Of a stretch of DNA of 64,000 bases, positions 1 through 7,504 are shown one piece after another. The notes under the pieces are model-generated. The model worked only from the letters and a program-made list of their open reading frames with translations. It was not told the origin of the DNA and did not search any database. The stretch's first letter is position 1. Each line of letters begins with the position of its first letter. Made by a program: the position numbers and the translations under genes. This DNA comes from Shouchella shacheensis (GTDB lineage Bacteria > Bacillota > Bacilli > Bacillales > Bacillaceae_D), in NCBI RefSeq assembly GCF_001484965.1, contig NZ_LLYY01000003.1:310001-374000 (forward strand), read 5' to 3'.

Positions 1-2
1 CA

Positions 3-1187
3 AAAGAAGCACGCGGAGAAAAAGGCCCCCGACTTACTGGAGTCATTGCCCTTCCAGGACGCTATGCCGTCTACATGCCCACCGCAGGGTATGTAGCCAT
101 TTCTAAGCGAATGTCAAATGAACAGATACGGGAGTTCTGGCGAGCGGAAGCCAAAAAAATTGTAGAGAAGGAAGAAGGGCTGATTATCCGCACCTCCGCG
201 GAAAGTGCTCAGGTTGAGCAAATCAAGCAGGACATCCATATTTCACGAACGCTCTGGCAGAGGAAAAGGAAGGAGGCGAAGGAACAAAAAGTGCCTTCTC
301 TCGTTTATTCTGCCCAAAGTTTACTTGAGGAGTTGGTGGGGAGTTTTGCCGACGGTGACATTGATGAATGGATCGTTGATCATCTTGAGGATTACATGCT
401 CCTTAAAGACTTGCTAAGAGAAACGCCAGCGTTCCGAGCACTTTCGCTTTATAGGGCCAGTGAGAACTTGTTTGTGCATAAGCAAGTGGAGCACGAACTG
501 GAGAAAGCCTTGCGTCGTCGGATTTGGATGAAGAATGGTGCCTTTCTTGTTTTTGATGAAACCGAGGCATTGTCCGTTATCGACGTCAACACAGGAAAAT
601 TTACGGGCTCACAGAATTTGCGGGATACCGTGCTGAGGACAAATCATTTGGCTGCAAAGGAAATCGCACGCCAGATTCGACTGCGCAACATGAGCGGAAT
701 GATCCTCATTGATTTTATTGATATGAAACAGGAAGAGGATCAGCGAAAGGTTCAACAGGCCTTGGAAGCAGGACTCAAAAGAGACCGCGTCCATACGAAT
801 GTTCGCGGCTTTACGAAGCTAGGTCTCTTGGAAATGACACGAAAAAAAGTACGCTTGCCGCTGAACATGGCTTTATCGAAGCCCTGTCCAATGTGTGCGA
901 TGAAAGGAACGGTTAAATCAAATAAAGAGCAGGCCTATTCTCTTGAACGTTCGCTGTGGGAGCATATGGACAGTGAAGTTGAGGCCGTGGTACTTGAGGT
1001 TCACCCCGATGTTTGGCAAACCTTGCTCGTGGAAGCAGATCAATCAATTGACGGTGCGCTAGGGTTCCAGATATTTACGAAATTAAATGCAAGCATGCCG
1101 TGGACCATTCCTTATGCGTTTCGCTATATTGGAAGTCGTCAAGAAGCGGAAGGGGTATATTCACGCATATCCGGCGAACACCCGTAA
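3..1187 (+). CDS. rng: Ribonuclease E/G family endoribonuclease (RNase G), 5' end outside window
   Basis: The reading frame is open from the left edge, so only the C-terminal part is visible. RNase E/G cleaves single-stranded A/U-rich RNA in rRNA maturation and mRNA decay. Visible family features are the end of the S1/5'-sensor region (GPRLTGVIALPGRY), the catalytic DNase I-like subdomain with its metal-binding aspartates in IDVNTG and LIDFIDM, and the zinc-link cysteines in CPMC. The protein ends shortly after the zinc link, as in RNase G; it lacks the long disordered tail of RNase E. It lies directly upstream of the rplU leader, an order I recall from other alkaliphilic Bacillaceae. A methionine codon at 75 is internal and is not the start. 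Confidence 0.93.
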   Translation, partial: KEARGEKGPRLTGVIALPGRYAVYMPTAGYVAISKRMSNEQIREFWRAEAKKIVEKEEGLIIRTSAESAQVEQIKQDIHISRTLWQRKRKEAKEQKVPSLVYSAQSLLEELVGSFADGDIDEWIVDHLEDYMLLKDLLRETPAFRALSLYRASENLFVHKQVEHELEKALRRRIWMKNGAFLVFDETEALSVIDVNTGKFTGSQNLRDTVLRTNHLAAKEIARQIRLRNMSGMILIDFIDMKQEEDQRKVQQALEAGLKRDRVHTNVRGFTKLGLLEMTRKKVRLPLNMALSKPCPMCAMKGTVKSNKEQAYSLERSLWEHMDSEVEAVVLEVHPDVWQTLLVEADQSIDGALGFQIFTKLNASMPWTIPYAFRYIGSRQEAEGVYSRISGEHP

Positions 1188-1195
1188 AATGCGTA

Positions 1196-1225
1196 TTGAC
1201 AAGGCATTTGCGCCTATGCTATTAT
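1196..1225 (+). promoter_or_regulatory. Promoter of rplU-prp-rpmA operon
   Basis: A consensus -35 box TTGACA (1196-1201) is followed after 18 bp by TATTAT (1220-1225), with an extended -10 TG at 1217-1218. It starts 8 bp after the rng stop codon and precedes the L21 leader, so the ribosomal protein operon has its own vegetative promoter. Confidence 0.85.
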
Positions 1226-1230
1226 GTAGG

Positions 1231-1320
1231 TTGTTAGTGAATTGGAGCACCCAATGAACTTACAACCGCGCGGCTTAGGTTGAAATGAGCTGTTGCTCTA
1301 CCTATAATGGCGAGTCTTAT
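1231..1320 (+). promoter_or_regulatory. Ribosomal protein L21 leader (autoregulatory 5' UTR)
   Basis: The roughly 100-nt untranslated stretch between the promoter and rplU contains short complementary segments (for example GTTAGTGAATTGG and the ACCCAATGAACTTAC that follows) and sits where the known L21 leader RNA of Firmicutes occurs. Family membership is inferred from position and foldability; I could not run a covariance model. It would let excess ribosomal protein repress its own operon. Confidence 0.7.
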
Positions 1321-1339
1321 GTTATGAGGAGGTGCAGAA

Positions 1340-1648
1340 GTGTACGCAATTATTGAAACAGGTGGCAAACAAATTAAAGTTGAAGAAGGCCAAGAAATCT
1401 ATATCGAGAAATTGGATGCAGAAGCAGGGGACGAGGTTAGCTTTGATAAGGTTCTTTTCGTTGGGGGCGATTCAGCGAAAGTTGGTTCTCCTTTTGTAGA
1501 AGGTGCAACGGTTACAGGGACTGTTGACAAACATGGCCGTAACAAGAAAATCATCGTTTACAAAATGAAACCGAAGAAAAACTACCGTCGTAAGCAAGGC
1601 CACCGCCAACCTTACACAAAAGTAACCATCGGCAAAATCAACGGGTAA
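1340..1648 (+). CDS. rplU: 50S ribosomal protein L21
   Basis: This 102-residue protein begins [11 protein letters not shown] and ends with the [13 protein letters not shown] segment that defines L21, which binds 23S rRNA in the large subunit. The start is GTG, placed 7-8 nt after a strong GAGGAGG ribosome site. Length is normal for the family. It is the first gene of the rplU-prp-rpmA operon; prp starts only 4 nt after its stop, which suggests coupled translation. Confidence 0.98.
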   Translation: MYAIIETGGKQIKVEEGQEIYIEKLDAEAGDEVSFDKVLFVGGDSAKVGSPFVEGATVTGTVDKHGRNKKIIVYKMKPKKNYRRKQGHRQPYTKVTIGKING

Positions 1649-1652
1649 TCCG

Positions 1653-1988
1653 GTGATACATGTGTTAGTTACACGTGATTCACGCGGGATCACTGGTTTT
1701 ACGATGGATGGGCATGCAGAGGCTGGCCCGTACGGACATGATATTGTCTGCGCAGGGGCATCCGCTGTCTCTATTGGAGCAGTGAATGCCATTCATGCGT
1801 TGTGTGATGTGAATGTTGTGGCTGAATCAGCAACAGATGGTGGTCATCTTGAATGCCAGGTGCCCGCTGGTCTCGATTCTGTCAGCTATGAGAAGGTTCA
1901 GCTGTTGCTTGAAGGCATGAGGGTTTCCTTAGAGTCAATTGCTGAATCCTATAATGAGTTTATTACTGTTGAAATAGATAGGAGGTGA
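1653..1988 (+). CDS. prp: Ribosomal-processing cysteine protease Prp
   Basis: Prp (formerly YsxB) is the cysteine protease that removes the N-terminal extension of ribosomal protein L27 in Firmicutes. The 111-residue product carries the family signature: His21 in DGHAEAG and Cys33 in DIVCAGASA correspond to the catalytic pair. It starts with GTG right after rplU without an obvious ribosome site of its own, so translation is probably coupled. Its substrate L27 is encoded immediately downstream and does carry the cleavable extension, which supports the assignment directly. Confidence 0.96.
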   Translation: MIHVLVTRDSRGITGFTMDGHAEAGPYGHDIVCAGASAVSIGAVNAIHALCDVNVVAESATDGGHLECQVPAGLDSVSYEKVQLLLEGMRVSLESIAESYNEFITVEIDRR

Positions 1989-1993
1989 CTTCC

Positions 1994-2272
1994 ATGTTGA
2001 AAATGGACCTTCAATTTTTCGCATCGAAAAAAGGGGTAGGTAGTACAAAGAACGGACGTGACTCACGTTCTAAACGTCTTGGGGCTAAGCGTTCAGATGG
2101 ACAATCGGTAACAGGCGGTTCCATCCTAGTTCGTCAACGCGGCACACGCGTCTACGCTGGAACCAATGTAGGTAAAGGCGGCGACGATACGTTGTTTGCT
2201 AAAGTCGACGGCGTTGTGAAGTACGAGCGCGTAGGACGCGACCGTAAGCAAGTAAGCGTGTACCCTGCTTAA
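1994..2272 (+). CDS. rpmA: 50S ribosomal protein L27 with Prp-cleaved N-terminal extension
   Basis: L27 reaches into the peptidyl transferase centre. The start is ATG at 1994, 8 nt after AGGAGG (1980-1985); an in-frame GTG at 1985 lies inside that ribosome site and is unlikely. From this start the protein begins [14 protein letters not shown], which matches the Firmicutes extension that Prp removes after FFA to expose the functional Ser-Lys-Lys terminus. The body ([28 protein letters not shown]) is standard. A hairpin repeat starts 3 nt after the stop codon. Confidence 0.97.
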   Translation: MLKMDLQFFASKKGVGSTKNGRDSRSKRLGAKRSDGQSVTGGSILVRQRGTRVYAGTNVGKGGDDTLFAKVDGVVKYERVGRDRKQVSVYPA

Positions 2273-2275
2273 TAG

Positions 2276-2396
2276 AAAAGCGGAGGCGGGTCGTACAGAA
2301 GCGAGGATTTTGGAAGGCCTGTACTAGAAATCCCGATTTTGGATTTCAGGGCAGGACTGAAAAATCCCGAGCTTCTACCCGCCGCAGCTGGACAAA
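2276..2396 (+). repeat. Structured intergenic repeat, full copy (R1)
   Basis: The unit opens with AAAAGCGGAGGCGGGT and closes with ACCCGCCGCAGCTGGACAA. Outer arms GGCGGGT/ACCCGCC, next arms AGAAGC/GCTTCT, then GGATTTT/AAAATCC, and an apical stem CCTG..GAAATCC/GGATTTC..CAGG all pair, so the whole 120 bases can form one long hairpin. Related copies lie at 15667-15786, 24002-24123 and 24126-24242. It lies 3 nt after rpmA and has no coding potential I trust. Confidence 0.85.
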
Positions 2397-2397
2397 G

Positions 2398-2440
2398 AAA
2401 AGCGGAGGCGGGTCGCTCAGAAGCGAAAAACCTCAAGCTT
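2398..2440 (+). repeat. Partial copy of the same intergenic repeat (R1b)
   Basis: A second left end, AAAAGCGGAGGCGGGTCGCTC, starts 2 nt after the full copy and keeps the following AGAAGCGA before the sequence diverges into unrelated bases. The right half is missing. It looks like a truncated tandem duplicate. Confidence 0.7.
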
Positions 2441-2464
2441 TCCCCTGTAGCATGATATAAAGGG

Positions 2465-2508
2465 AGAAGCACGTACCCAGAGCCATAAATCTGAGTGCGT
2501 GCTTTTTC
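2465..2508 (+). terminator. Rho-independent terminator of the rpmA operon
   Basis: The arm AGCACGTACCCAGA (2468-2481) pairs with TCTGAGTGCGTGCT (2490-2503) across an 8-nt loop with one mismatch, and a run of T follows. It lies beyond the two repeats, so the rpmA transcript probably includes them. The rest of the gap to 2694 is AT-rich and should hold the promoter of the next gene. Confidence 0.85.
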
Positions 2509-2694
2509 TGTACATAGAAATAGCATTAAAATGTAATCATAAAGAACTATAATAGATTACAAATTATGGAGCCCTTGTCATACTTAACACTAGTTTTAGC
2601 AATAAGACTATTAAAAAATAGCCAAATGAAGTAAAATGCAGGTAGCATTAGCAAAGAGAATAATGAAAAAACGATTAAGGAGATGTGATTTATT

Positions 2695-2976
2695 ATGAAA
2701 TCAACTGGAATTGTACGTAAGCTGGATCAGTTAGGGCGTATTGTCATCCCTAAAGAGCTTCGTAATATGCTAAATATTGAAATTAAGGCGCCGCTTGCGA
2801 TCCTTGTGGACGGGGATCAGATTATTCTTGAAAAATACCAACCCTATAAAGCATGCGTGGTTACAGGGGAGAGCTCTGATGACAATATTTCACTTGCGGA
2901 TGGAAACATTGTCCTTAGTCGTGAGGGCGCCGAGCAAATCATGAACGAGCTTCAACATTATGTGGAATCCAAATAG
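2695..2976 (+). CDS. AbrB-family transition-state regulator (AbrB/Abh type)
   Basis: This 93-residue protein has the swapped-hairpin AbrB DNA-binding fold at its N-terminus: STGIVRKLDQLGRIVIPKEL followed by RNMLNIEIKAPLAIL. AbrB proteins are DNA-binding repressors active in the growth to stationary-phase transition. The C-terminal half, with CVVTGESSDDN and an NIVLSREGAE segment, is the multimerisation part of AbrB/Abh. SpoVT is longer, so AbrB or its paralogue Abh is the better match. The ATG follows AAGGAGATGTG at good spacing. It is monocistronic, ended by a clear terminator. The sequence alone does not decide between abrB and abh. Confidence 0.88.
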   Translation: MKSTGIVRKLDQLGRIVIPKELRNMLNIEIKAPLAILVDGDQIILEKYQPYKACVVTGESSDDNISLADGNIVLSREGAEQIMNELQHYVESK

Positions 2977-2989
2977 TATAGGGATGATC

Positions 2990-3018
2990 ACCATTGGGTC
3001 TTTGCCAATGGTTTTTTT
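2990..3018 (+). terminator. Terminator of the AbrB-family gene
   Basis: ACCATTGG (2990-2997) pairs with CCAATGGT (3005-3012), followed by seven T residues. Confidence 0.9.
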
Positions 3019-3264
3019 GTGTCTAGAATCTAGTATCTTTTCGTCTGTAAGGACAAATTAACAAGAGCAAAGCAGGGGCTTAGCGAAAAGAATCGCTTAC
3101 AATTCCTGCGGATGAACATTGAAAGCAGTGAACCCATTGCTGTTTTCCTGTCTACGATTGCAAGCCAGACGTTTATAAATGATAAATCCGCGTATACTAT
3201 TTAAGTAGAACCACGAAACGAACACGGACGACCCTAGACGTGTGAACGGGAAAAGAGGATGTAG

Positions 3265-3423
3265 ATGCAATCTTTTTTAACACAGGAGGAGAACGCTTCT
3301 ATTCAGTCACTGCAAAAGAAGTTTGCTTGTGCAACAACGGAAAAAGAAATGAAGCAGTGCGTAACAGAAATGGCGCTTTTAGAAGAAAAGGCGCGCTTAC
3401 GCAGTGAGAGTGACCATTTTTAA
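3265..3423 (+). CDS. Small hypothetical protein, 52 aa
   Basis: An ATG at 3265 preceded by AAAGAGG opens a 52-codon frame ending in TAA at 3421. The product starts MQSFLTQEENASIQSLQKK and ends RLRSESDHF; it is charged and predicted helical, without a signal peptide or membrane segment. The stop lies 23 nt before the start of the uracil-DNA glycosylase gene, so the two may be cotranscribed. I do not recognise the family. Support is the ribosome site, the spacing and the plausible composition only. Confidence 0.55.
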   Translation: MQSFLTQEENASIQSLQKKFACATTEKEMKQCVTEMALLEEKARLRSESDHF

Positions 3424-3446
3424 TTTATACTTTGTAGGTGAAGACG

Positions 3447-4094
3447 ATGATTTCAAGTAAGCTAATGGTGGAAGTGAAAAAACGGATGGAGCCCTACCCA
3501 TGCGAGGGCTTCTTGCTTGGAGGAGGCGACGAGAAGGCCTCTGTCCTTTTTGTGGGGGAGGCGCCAGGTCGTGATGAAGTGATGACTGGCAAGCCTTTCA
3601 CAGGAAAAGCAGGACAAATACTAGATACATATTTTCATAGACTTAACCTCCAAAGGGACGACGTCTATATCTCGAGCACTGTCCGCAGCAGACCATACAA
3701 AACCGACAAAAAAAGCGCGCAGAAGCCGATCGAAAAAAGAGGCAACAGGAAACCGACGCAGGCGGAAATCATTGCACACGCTCCGCTATTGGATGCTCAA
3801 ATCGAGGCGATTGCTCCAAAGGTGATTGTGACGCTTGGCGGCGTGGCGCTTCATCGTCTCGTCGGTCCTGACGCCAAAATCAGTATCATCCACGGGCGAC
3901 CGTTTTGTACTCAAATTCGAATGCTGAAGCACTGGGATGATAAGCGATTGTCGAGAGGGGAGCAGTGGCACATAGTCTTCCCGACCTTTCATCCAGCCTC
4001 AGTTTTTTACAATCCGTCTTTGAAACAGGAGATCGCAGGAGACATGCAGCAGTTACGAAAACTTCTGCAAGTTGAGGGCATCTACGAGTCGTAG
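3447..4094 (+). CDS. Uracil-DNA glycosylase superfamily protein (family-4-like, lacks Fe-S ligands)
   Basis: The protein contains GEAPGRDE followed by GKPFTGKAGQILD, and near the end FPTFHPAS. These are the two active-site motifs of family 4/5 uracil-DNA glycosylases, which excise uracil from DNA in base excision repair. Family 4 enzymes normally bind a 4Fe-4S cluster through four cysteines. Here the equivalent of the KCRPP cysteine is Ser (VRSRPY), the equivalent of the second core cysteine is His (EIIAHAPLL), and the N-terminal pair is reduced to one Cys. I start at ATG 3447, which has AGGTG at suitable spacing; an in-frame GTG at 3438 lies inside that ribosome site. Length is about 215 residues, normal for the family. 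Confidence 0.85.
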   Translation: MISSKLMVEVKKRMEPYPCEGFLLGGGDEKASVLFVGEAPGRDEVMTGKPFTGKAGQILDTYFHRLNLQRDDVYISSTVRSRPYKTDKKSAQKPIEKRGNRKPTQAEIIAHAPLLDAQIEAIAPKVIVTLGGVALHRLVGPDAKISIIHGRPFCTQIRMLKHWDDKRLSRGEQWHIVFPTFHPASVFYNPSLKQEIAGDMQQLRKLLQVEGIYES

Positions 4095-4259
4095 CCCATT
4101 GCCGTCCACTCTTGCTGACCTACTCATATAGACCGCTGATGTCGACATGGTTCAAAAGAATTCATTAACTTTCTAAGAAGATCATAAGGCTGGCATCTGC
4201 ACAGGACGAACACGCGAGGAATAGTGTGTAGGGAATGAGCAAAAGGGGGCAAACACCTT

Positions 4260-4985
4260 ATGAGCATTGCAAGAATTGGCATCAGTTCGTCGGTTCAAGG
4301 GGAAGAACGGCTCTCCACCTCGCTCGATAATATATCTGCCGTCACTCAGGCGGAGGGGCTTCCGTTTGTTTTGCCAAACGTCGGGGTCAGTCAGGCGTGT
4401 GCCTACGCGGAGCAGCTTGACGGCTTGTACGTAACCGGAGGAGGCGACATTGATCCAAACTTATTCGACGAGGACCCTCATCCAAAGTTAGGAGAGATTA
4501 CTCCGGAGAGGGACCGATTTGAAATCGCCATCATCCGGGCATTTTTGCAAAGAAACAAGCCCATTCTAGCCGTTTGTCGCGGCGTGCAAATTCTTAATAT
4601 TGCTGCCGGTGGTGACATGTATCAAGATATTTATGCCCAGTCAGAAGAGGAGAAACAAATGCTTCAGCATATGCAGCGAGCTCCGAGAAATCATCGAAGC
4701 CATGCGATACTTCTTACACCTAGTTCGAAACTAGCGGAACTTACCGGCGTGACGGACGGGTATGTTAACAGCTTTCATCACCAAGCCGTGCGTGAGCTAG
4801 CTCCGGGATTTGAGGCAACTGCATGGGCGAGCGATGGGACGATTGAAGCGATTGAATCCATGGATCATGCCTTTGTTGTCGGTGTCCAGTGGCATCCAGA
4901 AAATCTGCTGCAAGCCAAGGACGGAATGGCGAAGCGGCTTTTCTTATCATTCGTGCAAGCGTGTAGGAAGCCAAATGTAGGATAA
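4260..4985 (+). CDS. Class-I glutamine amidotransferase-like / gamma-glutamyl hydrolase (peptidase C26, PuuD-like)
   Basis: The 241-residue protein has the GATase1 fold of gamma-glutamyl-gamma-aminobutyrate hydrolases. The nucleophile is the Cys in LAVCRGVQILN, and the His-Glu pair lies in QWHPEN. GGGDIDPNLF near the N-terminus and SFHHQAV are typical of PuuD-like members. These enzymes hydrolyse gamma-glutamyl amides, such as those in polyamine breakdown, but no polyamine genes are adjacent, so the substrate is unknown. ATG at 4260 follows AAAAGGGGGC. The gene stands about 100 bp before an amidase of the same strand; both hydrolyse amide bonds. Confidence 0.88.
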   Translation: MSIARIGISSSVQGEERLSTSLDNISAVTQAEGLPFVLPNVGVSQACAYAEQLDGLYVTGGGDIDPNLFDEDPHPKLGEITPERDRFEIAIIRAFLQRNKPILAVCRGVQILNIAAGGDMYQDIYAQSEEEKQMLQHMQRAPRNHRSHAILLTPSSKLAELTGVTDGYVNSFHHQAVRELAPGFEATAWASDGTIEAIESMDHAFVVGVQWHPENLLQAKDGMAKRLFLSFVQACRKPNVG

Positions 4986-5085
4986 CCGCGTATAGTACAA
5001 ATAAGAAGTAAGAAATCACAAGCCTTAGTGAAGTGCACTAGGGCAAGAAATCTCAGGACAAGCTACATACAGAAAGGAGCTGCCA

Positions 5086-6567
5086 ATGGATACAAGATCC
5101 TACCAATCCTATGACGCTACAGGTCTTGCGGATCTTTTGAATAAAAGAGAAGTCCATGCGACAGAGCTGGTGGATGCCGCCAACAAGCGAATCGAGGAAA
5201 CGGCTTCACTTCATGCAGTCGTCGCCAGAAGAGAAAAGGAAGCTTGGCAAGAAGCGAAGGCCTTTGATGACCAAAGGACTCCTTTTGCGGGTGTTCCATT
5301 CTTGTTAAAAGACGCGTCTCATGCGTTAAAAGGAGCGCCGCTTACTTCTGGATCGGCTCTCTTTCGTCATCAGCTCGCAGAGGCGACTAACCACTACACC
5401 GCCCGGTTGCAGAAGGCAGGTTTTACGATGCTAGGACACACGAATGCGCCAGAGTTTGGGCTGAAGAATATTACGGAGCCAAAGCTGCACGGGCCGTGTC
5501 GCAATCCATGGAATCCCGCTTATTCTCCAGGTGGCTCAAGTGGGGGAGCGGCGGCTGCCGTTGCTAGCGGTGTCGTGCCAGTAGCGGGGGCGAGTGATGG
5601 TGGAGGCTCGATCCGTATTCCGGCTTCTTTTACAGGTCTTTTTGGGTTAAAACCGACGCGGGGACGCACGCCAGTGGGCCCTGGAGTCGGACGGCAGTGG
5701 CAAGGAGCGGCGATTGACTTTGCGCTCTCAAAGTCGGTGCGTGATAGCGCAGCACTCCTTGACGTGTTGCAAGTTATTCAGCCTGCTGCAGCCTTTCAAA
5801 CACCGCTGTTTGAGGGGAGTTATGTAGATGCGTCCCGGGAGCCGCTTGCAAAAGGGCTGCGAATTGCCTTTTCGGTAGAGTCCCCTGTAGGTACTCCAGT
5901 GAGCGATGAAGCGAAGGAAGCGGTGAGAAAGCTTGCTCGCTGGCTAGAGGAGCAGGGACATAATGTTGAGGAAAAAAGGCCAAATATTGATGGCGTTGCT
6001 TTAATGAGACAATACTACCTCATGAATTCTGGGGAAATGGCCAGCTTACTTGAGAAGCTTGAAGAAGGCCTCGGTCACAAACTATCCGCTGATGATTTTG
6101 AAACCGAGTCGTGGGTGCTTGCCCAGGCAGGGAAAAAAGTGAGTGCTGCTACCTATGCGCGGAGTTTGTCCGCTTGGGATGCCGCTGCTGCCAAGATGAG
6201 CGCCTTCCACGAGCGGTATGATTTCTACATTACCCCCGCCACCGCATCAGGAGCACCGGAAGTTGGCGAATTAACGCCAAACGCCGAGGTGGAGGCGTCA
6301 TTAAAGGAAGTCGTGGAAACGGTCTCTGCTACTGAGCAGCAGGAACTTATTTATGAAATGTTTTTGCCGAGCTTATCATACACGCCATTTACGCAGCTGG
6401 CGAACCTTACTGGTCAGCCGGCGATGTCGATGCCTTTGCATTTAACGCAAGCAGGAATGCCACTCGGTGTACATGTAATGGCGCAAAAGGGCGAGGAGCA
6501 CCGGCTCTTACAGCTGGCGCATGCGTGTGAGGAGAGCGATTTCTGGCAACCACTTCCATTCTTTTAA
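5086..6567 (+). CDS. Amidase signature family hydrolase
   Basis: This 493-residue cytosolic enzyme carries the Ser-cisSer-Lys triad of the amidase signature family: Lys in FLLKDASH, the glycine/serine-rich [14 protein letters not shown], and the acylated Ser in [11 protein letters not shown]. The C-terminal half ([32 protein letters not shown]) resembles amidases of the 6-aminohexanoate-cyclic-dimer hydrolase type rather than GatA. The length is right for the family and there is no signal peptide. The natural substrate cannot be read from the sequence. The ATG follows GAAAGGAGCTGCC. The gene ends about 110 bp before a strong terminator. Confidence 0.9.
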   Translation: MDTRSYQSYDATGLADLLNKREVHATELVDAANKRIEETASLHAVVARREKEAWQEAKAFDDQRTPFAGVPFLLKDASHALKGAPLTSGSALFRHQLAEATNHYTARLQKAGFTMLGHTNAPEFGLKNITEPKLHGPCRNPWNPAYSPGGSSGGAAAAVASGVVPVAGASDGGGSIRIPASFTGLFGLKPTRGRTPVGPGVGRQWQGAAIDFALSKSVRDSAALLDVLQVIQPAAAFQTPLFEGSYVDASREPLAKGLRIAFSVESPVGTPVSDEAKEAVRKLARWLEEQGHNVEEKRPNIDGVALMRQYYLMNSGEMASLLEKLEEGLGHKLSADDFETESWVLAQAGKKVSAATYARSLSAWDAAAAKMSAFHERYDFYITPATASGAPEVGELTPNAEVEASLKEVVETVSATEQQELIYEMFLPSLSYTPFTQLANLTGQPAMSMPLHLTQAGMPLGVHVMAQKGEEHRLLQLAHACEESDFWQPLPFF

Positions 6568-6676
6568 CAAATGCGTTAGGTCAGATGTAGAGTCTAATAG
6601 GCAGCCGAGGTAGGACAAGCGGCCCTTAAGGTCCTGCCGTTTACAGTCCAAGCAAAGTGCAGCAATGATAAAGATT

Positions 6677-6714
6677 AAAAAAGACCAGAGTACAGCATGA
6701 CTCCGGTCTTTTTT
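6677..6714 (+). terminator. Terminator downstream of the amidase gene
   Basis: AAAAAAGACCAGAGT (6677-6691) pairs with ACTCCGGTCTTTTTT (6700-6714), with one mismatch. Both arms end in A/T runs, so it could work in either direction. Confidence 0.88.
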
Positions 6715-7080
6715 GGTTTAAAGGAACCTGTCAGTTCCTACATTCAAAAGGCGCCTAAACGACAAGGGGAGCCTCCGAACGCCAAAATCGAGTGCTGAAA
6801 ACGCCGAGATTCAGTGTTCGTGCACAAACGTCTAAGTTCGAAGACTACGATTTAATCCCTGAACCCCACCCCTGGTATCTACCTTGCAGAAGATAATTCC
6901 TTTAGGTAAAGGTGAAGGAAGAATAGACTTTTGCGTGAATTGCAGTTTTTGCTAAGCAATGCTCCTGCAACTGGATTATCTTTCCGAATGAAGTCCCGCC
7001 AGTTCAATGACTCCGTATGTTCTATTATCAAGCATCCGACAGGTCAGCATACCCCTTTCCCTAGGCTAAGCAAGAATCTA
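6715..7080. other. Non-coding gap, nothing recognised
   Basis: This stretch holds no convincing reading frame with a ribosome site and no long inverted repeat. It may contain decayed sequence. Confidence 0.5.
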
Positions 7081-7089
7081 TGATATACT
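7081..7089 (+). promoter_or_regulatory. Extended -10 promoter element upstream of yisL
   Basis: TGATATACT gives an extended -10 hexamer TATACT at 7084-7089, about 30 bp upstream of the yisL start codon. No good -35 box is visible, which is common with extended -10 promoters. Confidence 0.5.
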
Positions 7090-7120
7090 CGTCTTAGGTT
7101 TTTTGCAGGAGGGATCGCAC

Positions 7121-7489
7121 ATGCCAGCTCAAACGTTTCGAATTATGGCCGCCTTTCATGGTGCGATTTGGCCGCTTTTATTTGTGGCTTTTCTATGCTT
7201 ACTTCTTATGGTGTGGGGGAGGGTACAAAGGGGGCGGAAACTGGTTCGTTTCTTCGTGTGGCAGTGTCAGTTCCTTCTATTTGTTACTGGTCTTGCCATG
7301 ACTTATACGTACGGCTTTCCGTTTGAGTTTATCTTCAAAGGGATTCTCGCTCTGTTTCTTGTCTATACGATGGAAGCCAGCATCGGAAAATTGAAAAAAC
7401 AAGACTATCGATCTTTTTTTATAATGATAGGTGGTGCCATTAGCATCGCCCTAATTGTTGTCTACATAGGGATTCGAAATTTGCTTTAA
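7121..7489 (+). CDS. yisL: YisL-family (DUF1516) integral membrane protein
   Basis: The 122-residue product has four hydrophobic helices with short loops, roughly residues 5-30, 40-60, 65-85 and 95-120, and matches the YisL family of unknown function. The ATG at 7121 is preceded by AGGAGGG (7107-7113); an upstream in-frame TTG overlaps that site and is not used. It is followed after 15 bp by the helicase-nuclease pair. In B. subtilis yisL lies in the same general neighbourhood as addBA and asnO (yisO), so part of that order is kept here. Confidence 0.8.
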   Translation: MPAQTFRIMAAFHGAIWPLLFVAFLCLLLMVWGRVQRGRKLVRFFVWQCQFLLFVTGLAMTYTYGFPFEFIFKGILALFLVYTMEASIGKLKKQDYRSFFIMIGGAISIALIVVYIGIRNLL

Positions 7490-7504
7490 CGAGGAGGAAA
7501 GAGT

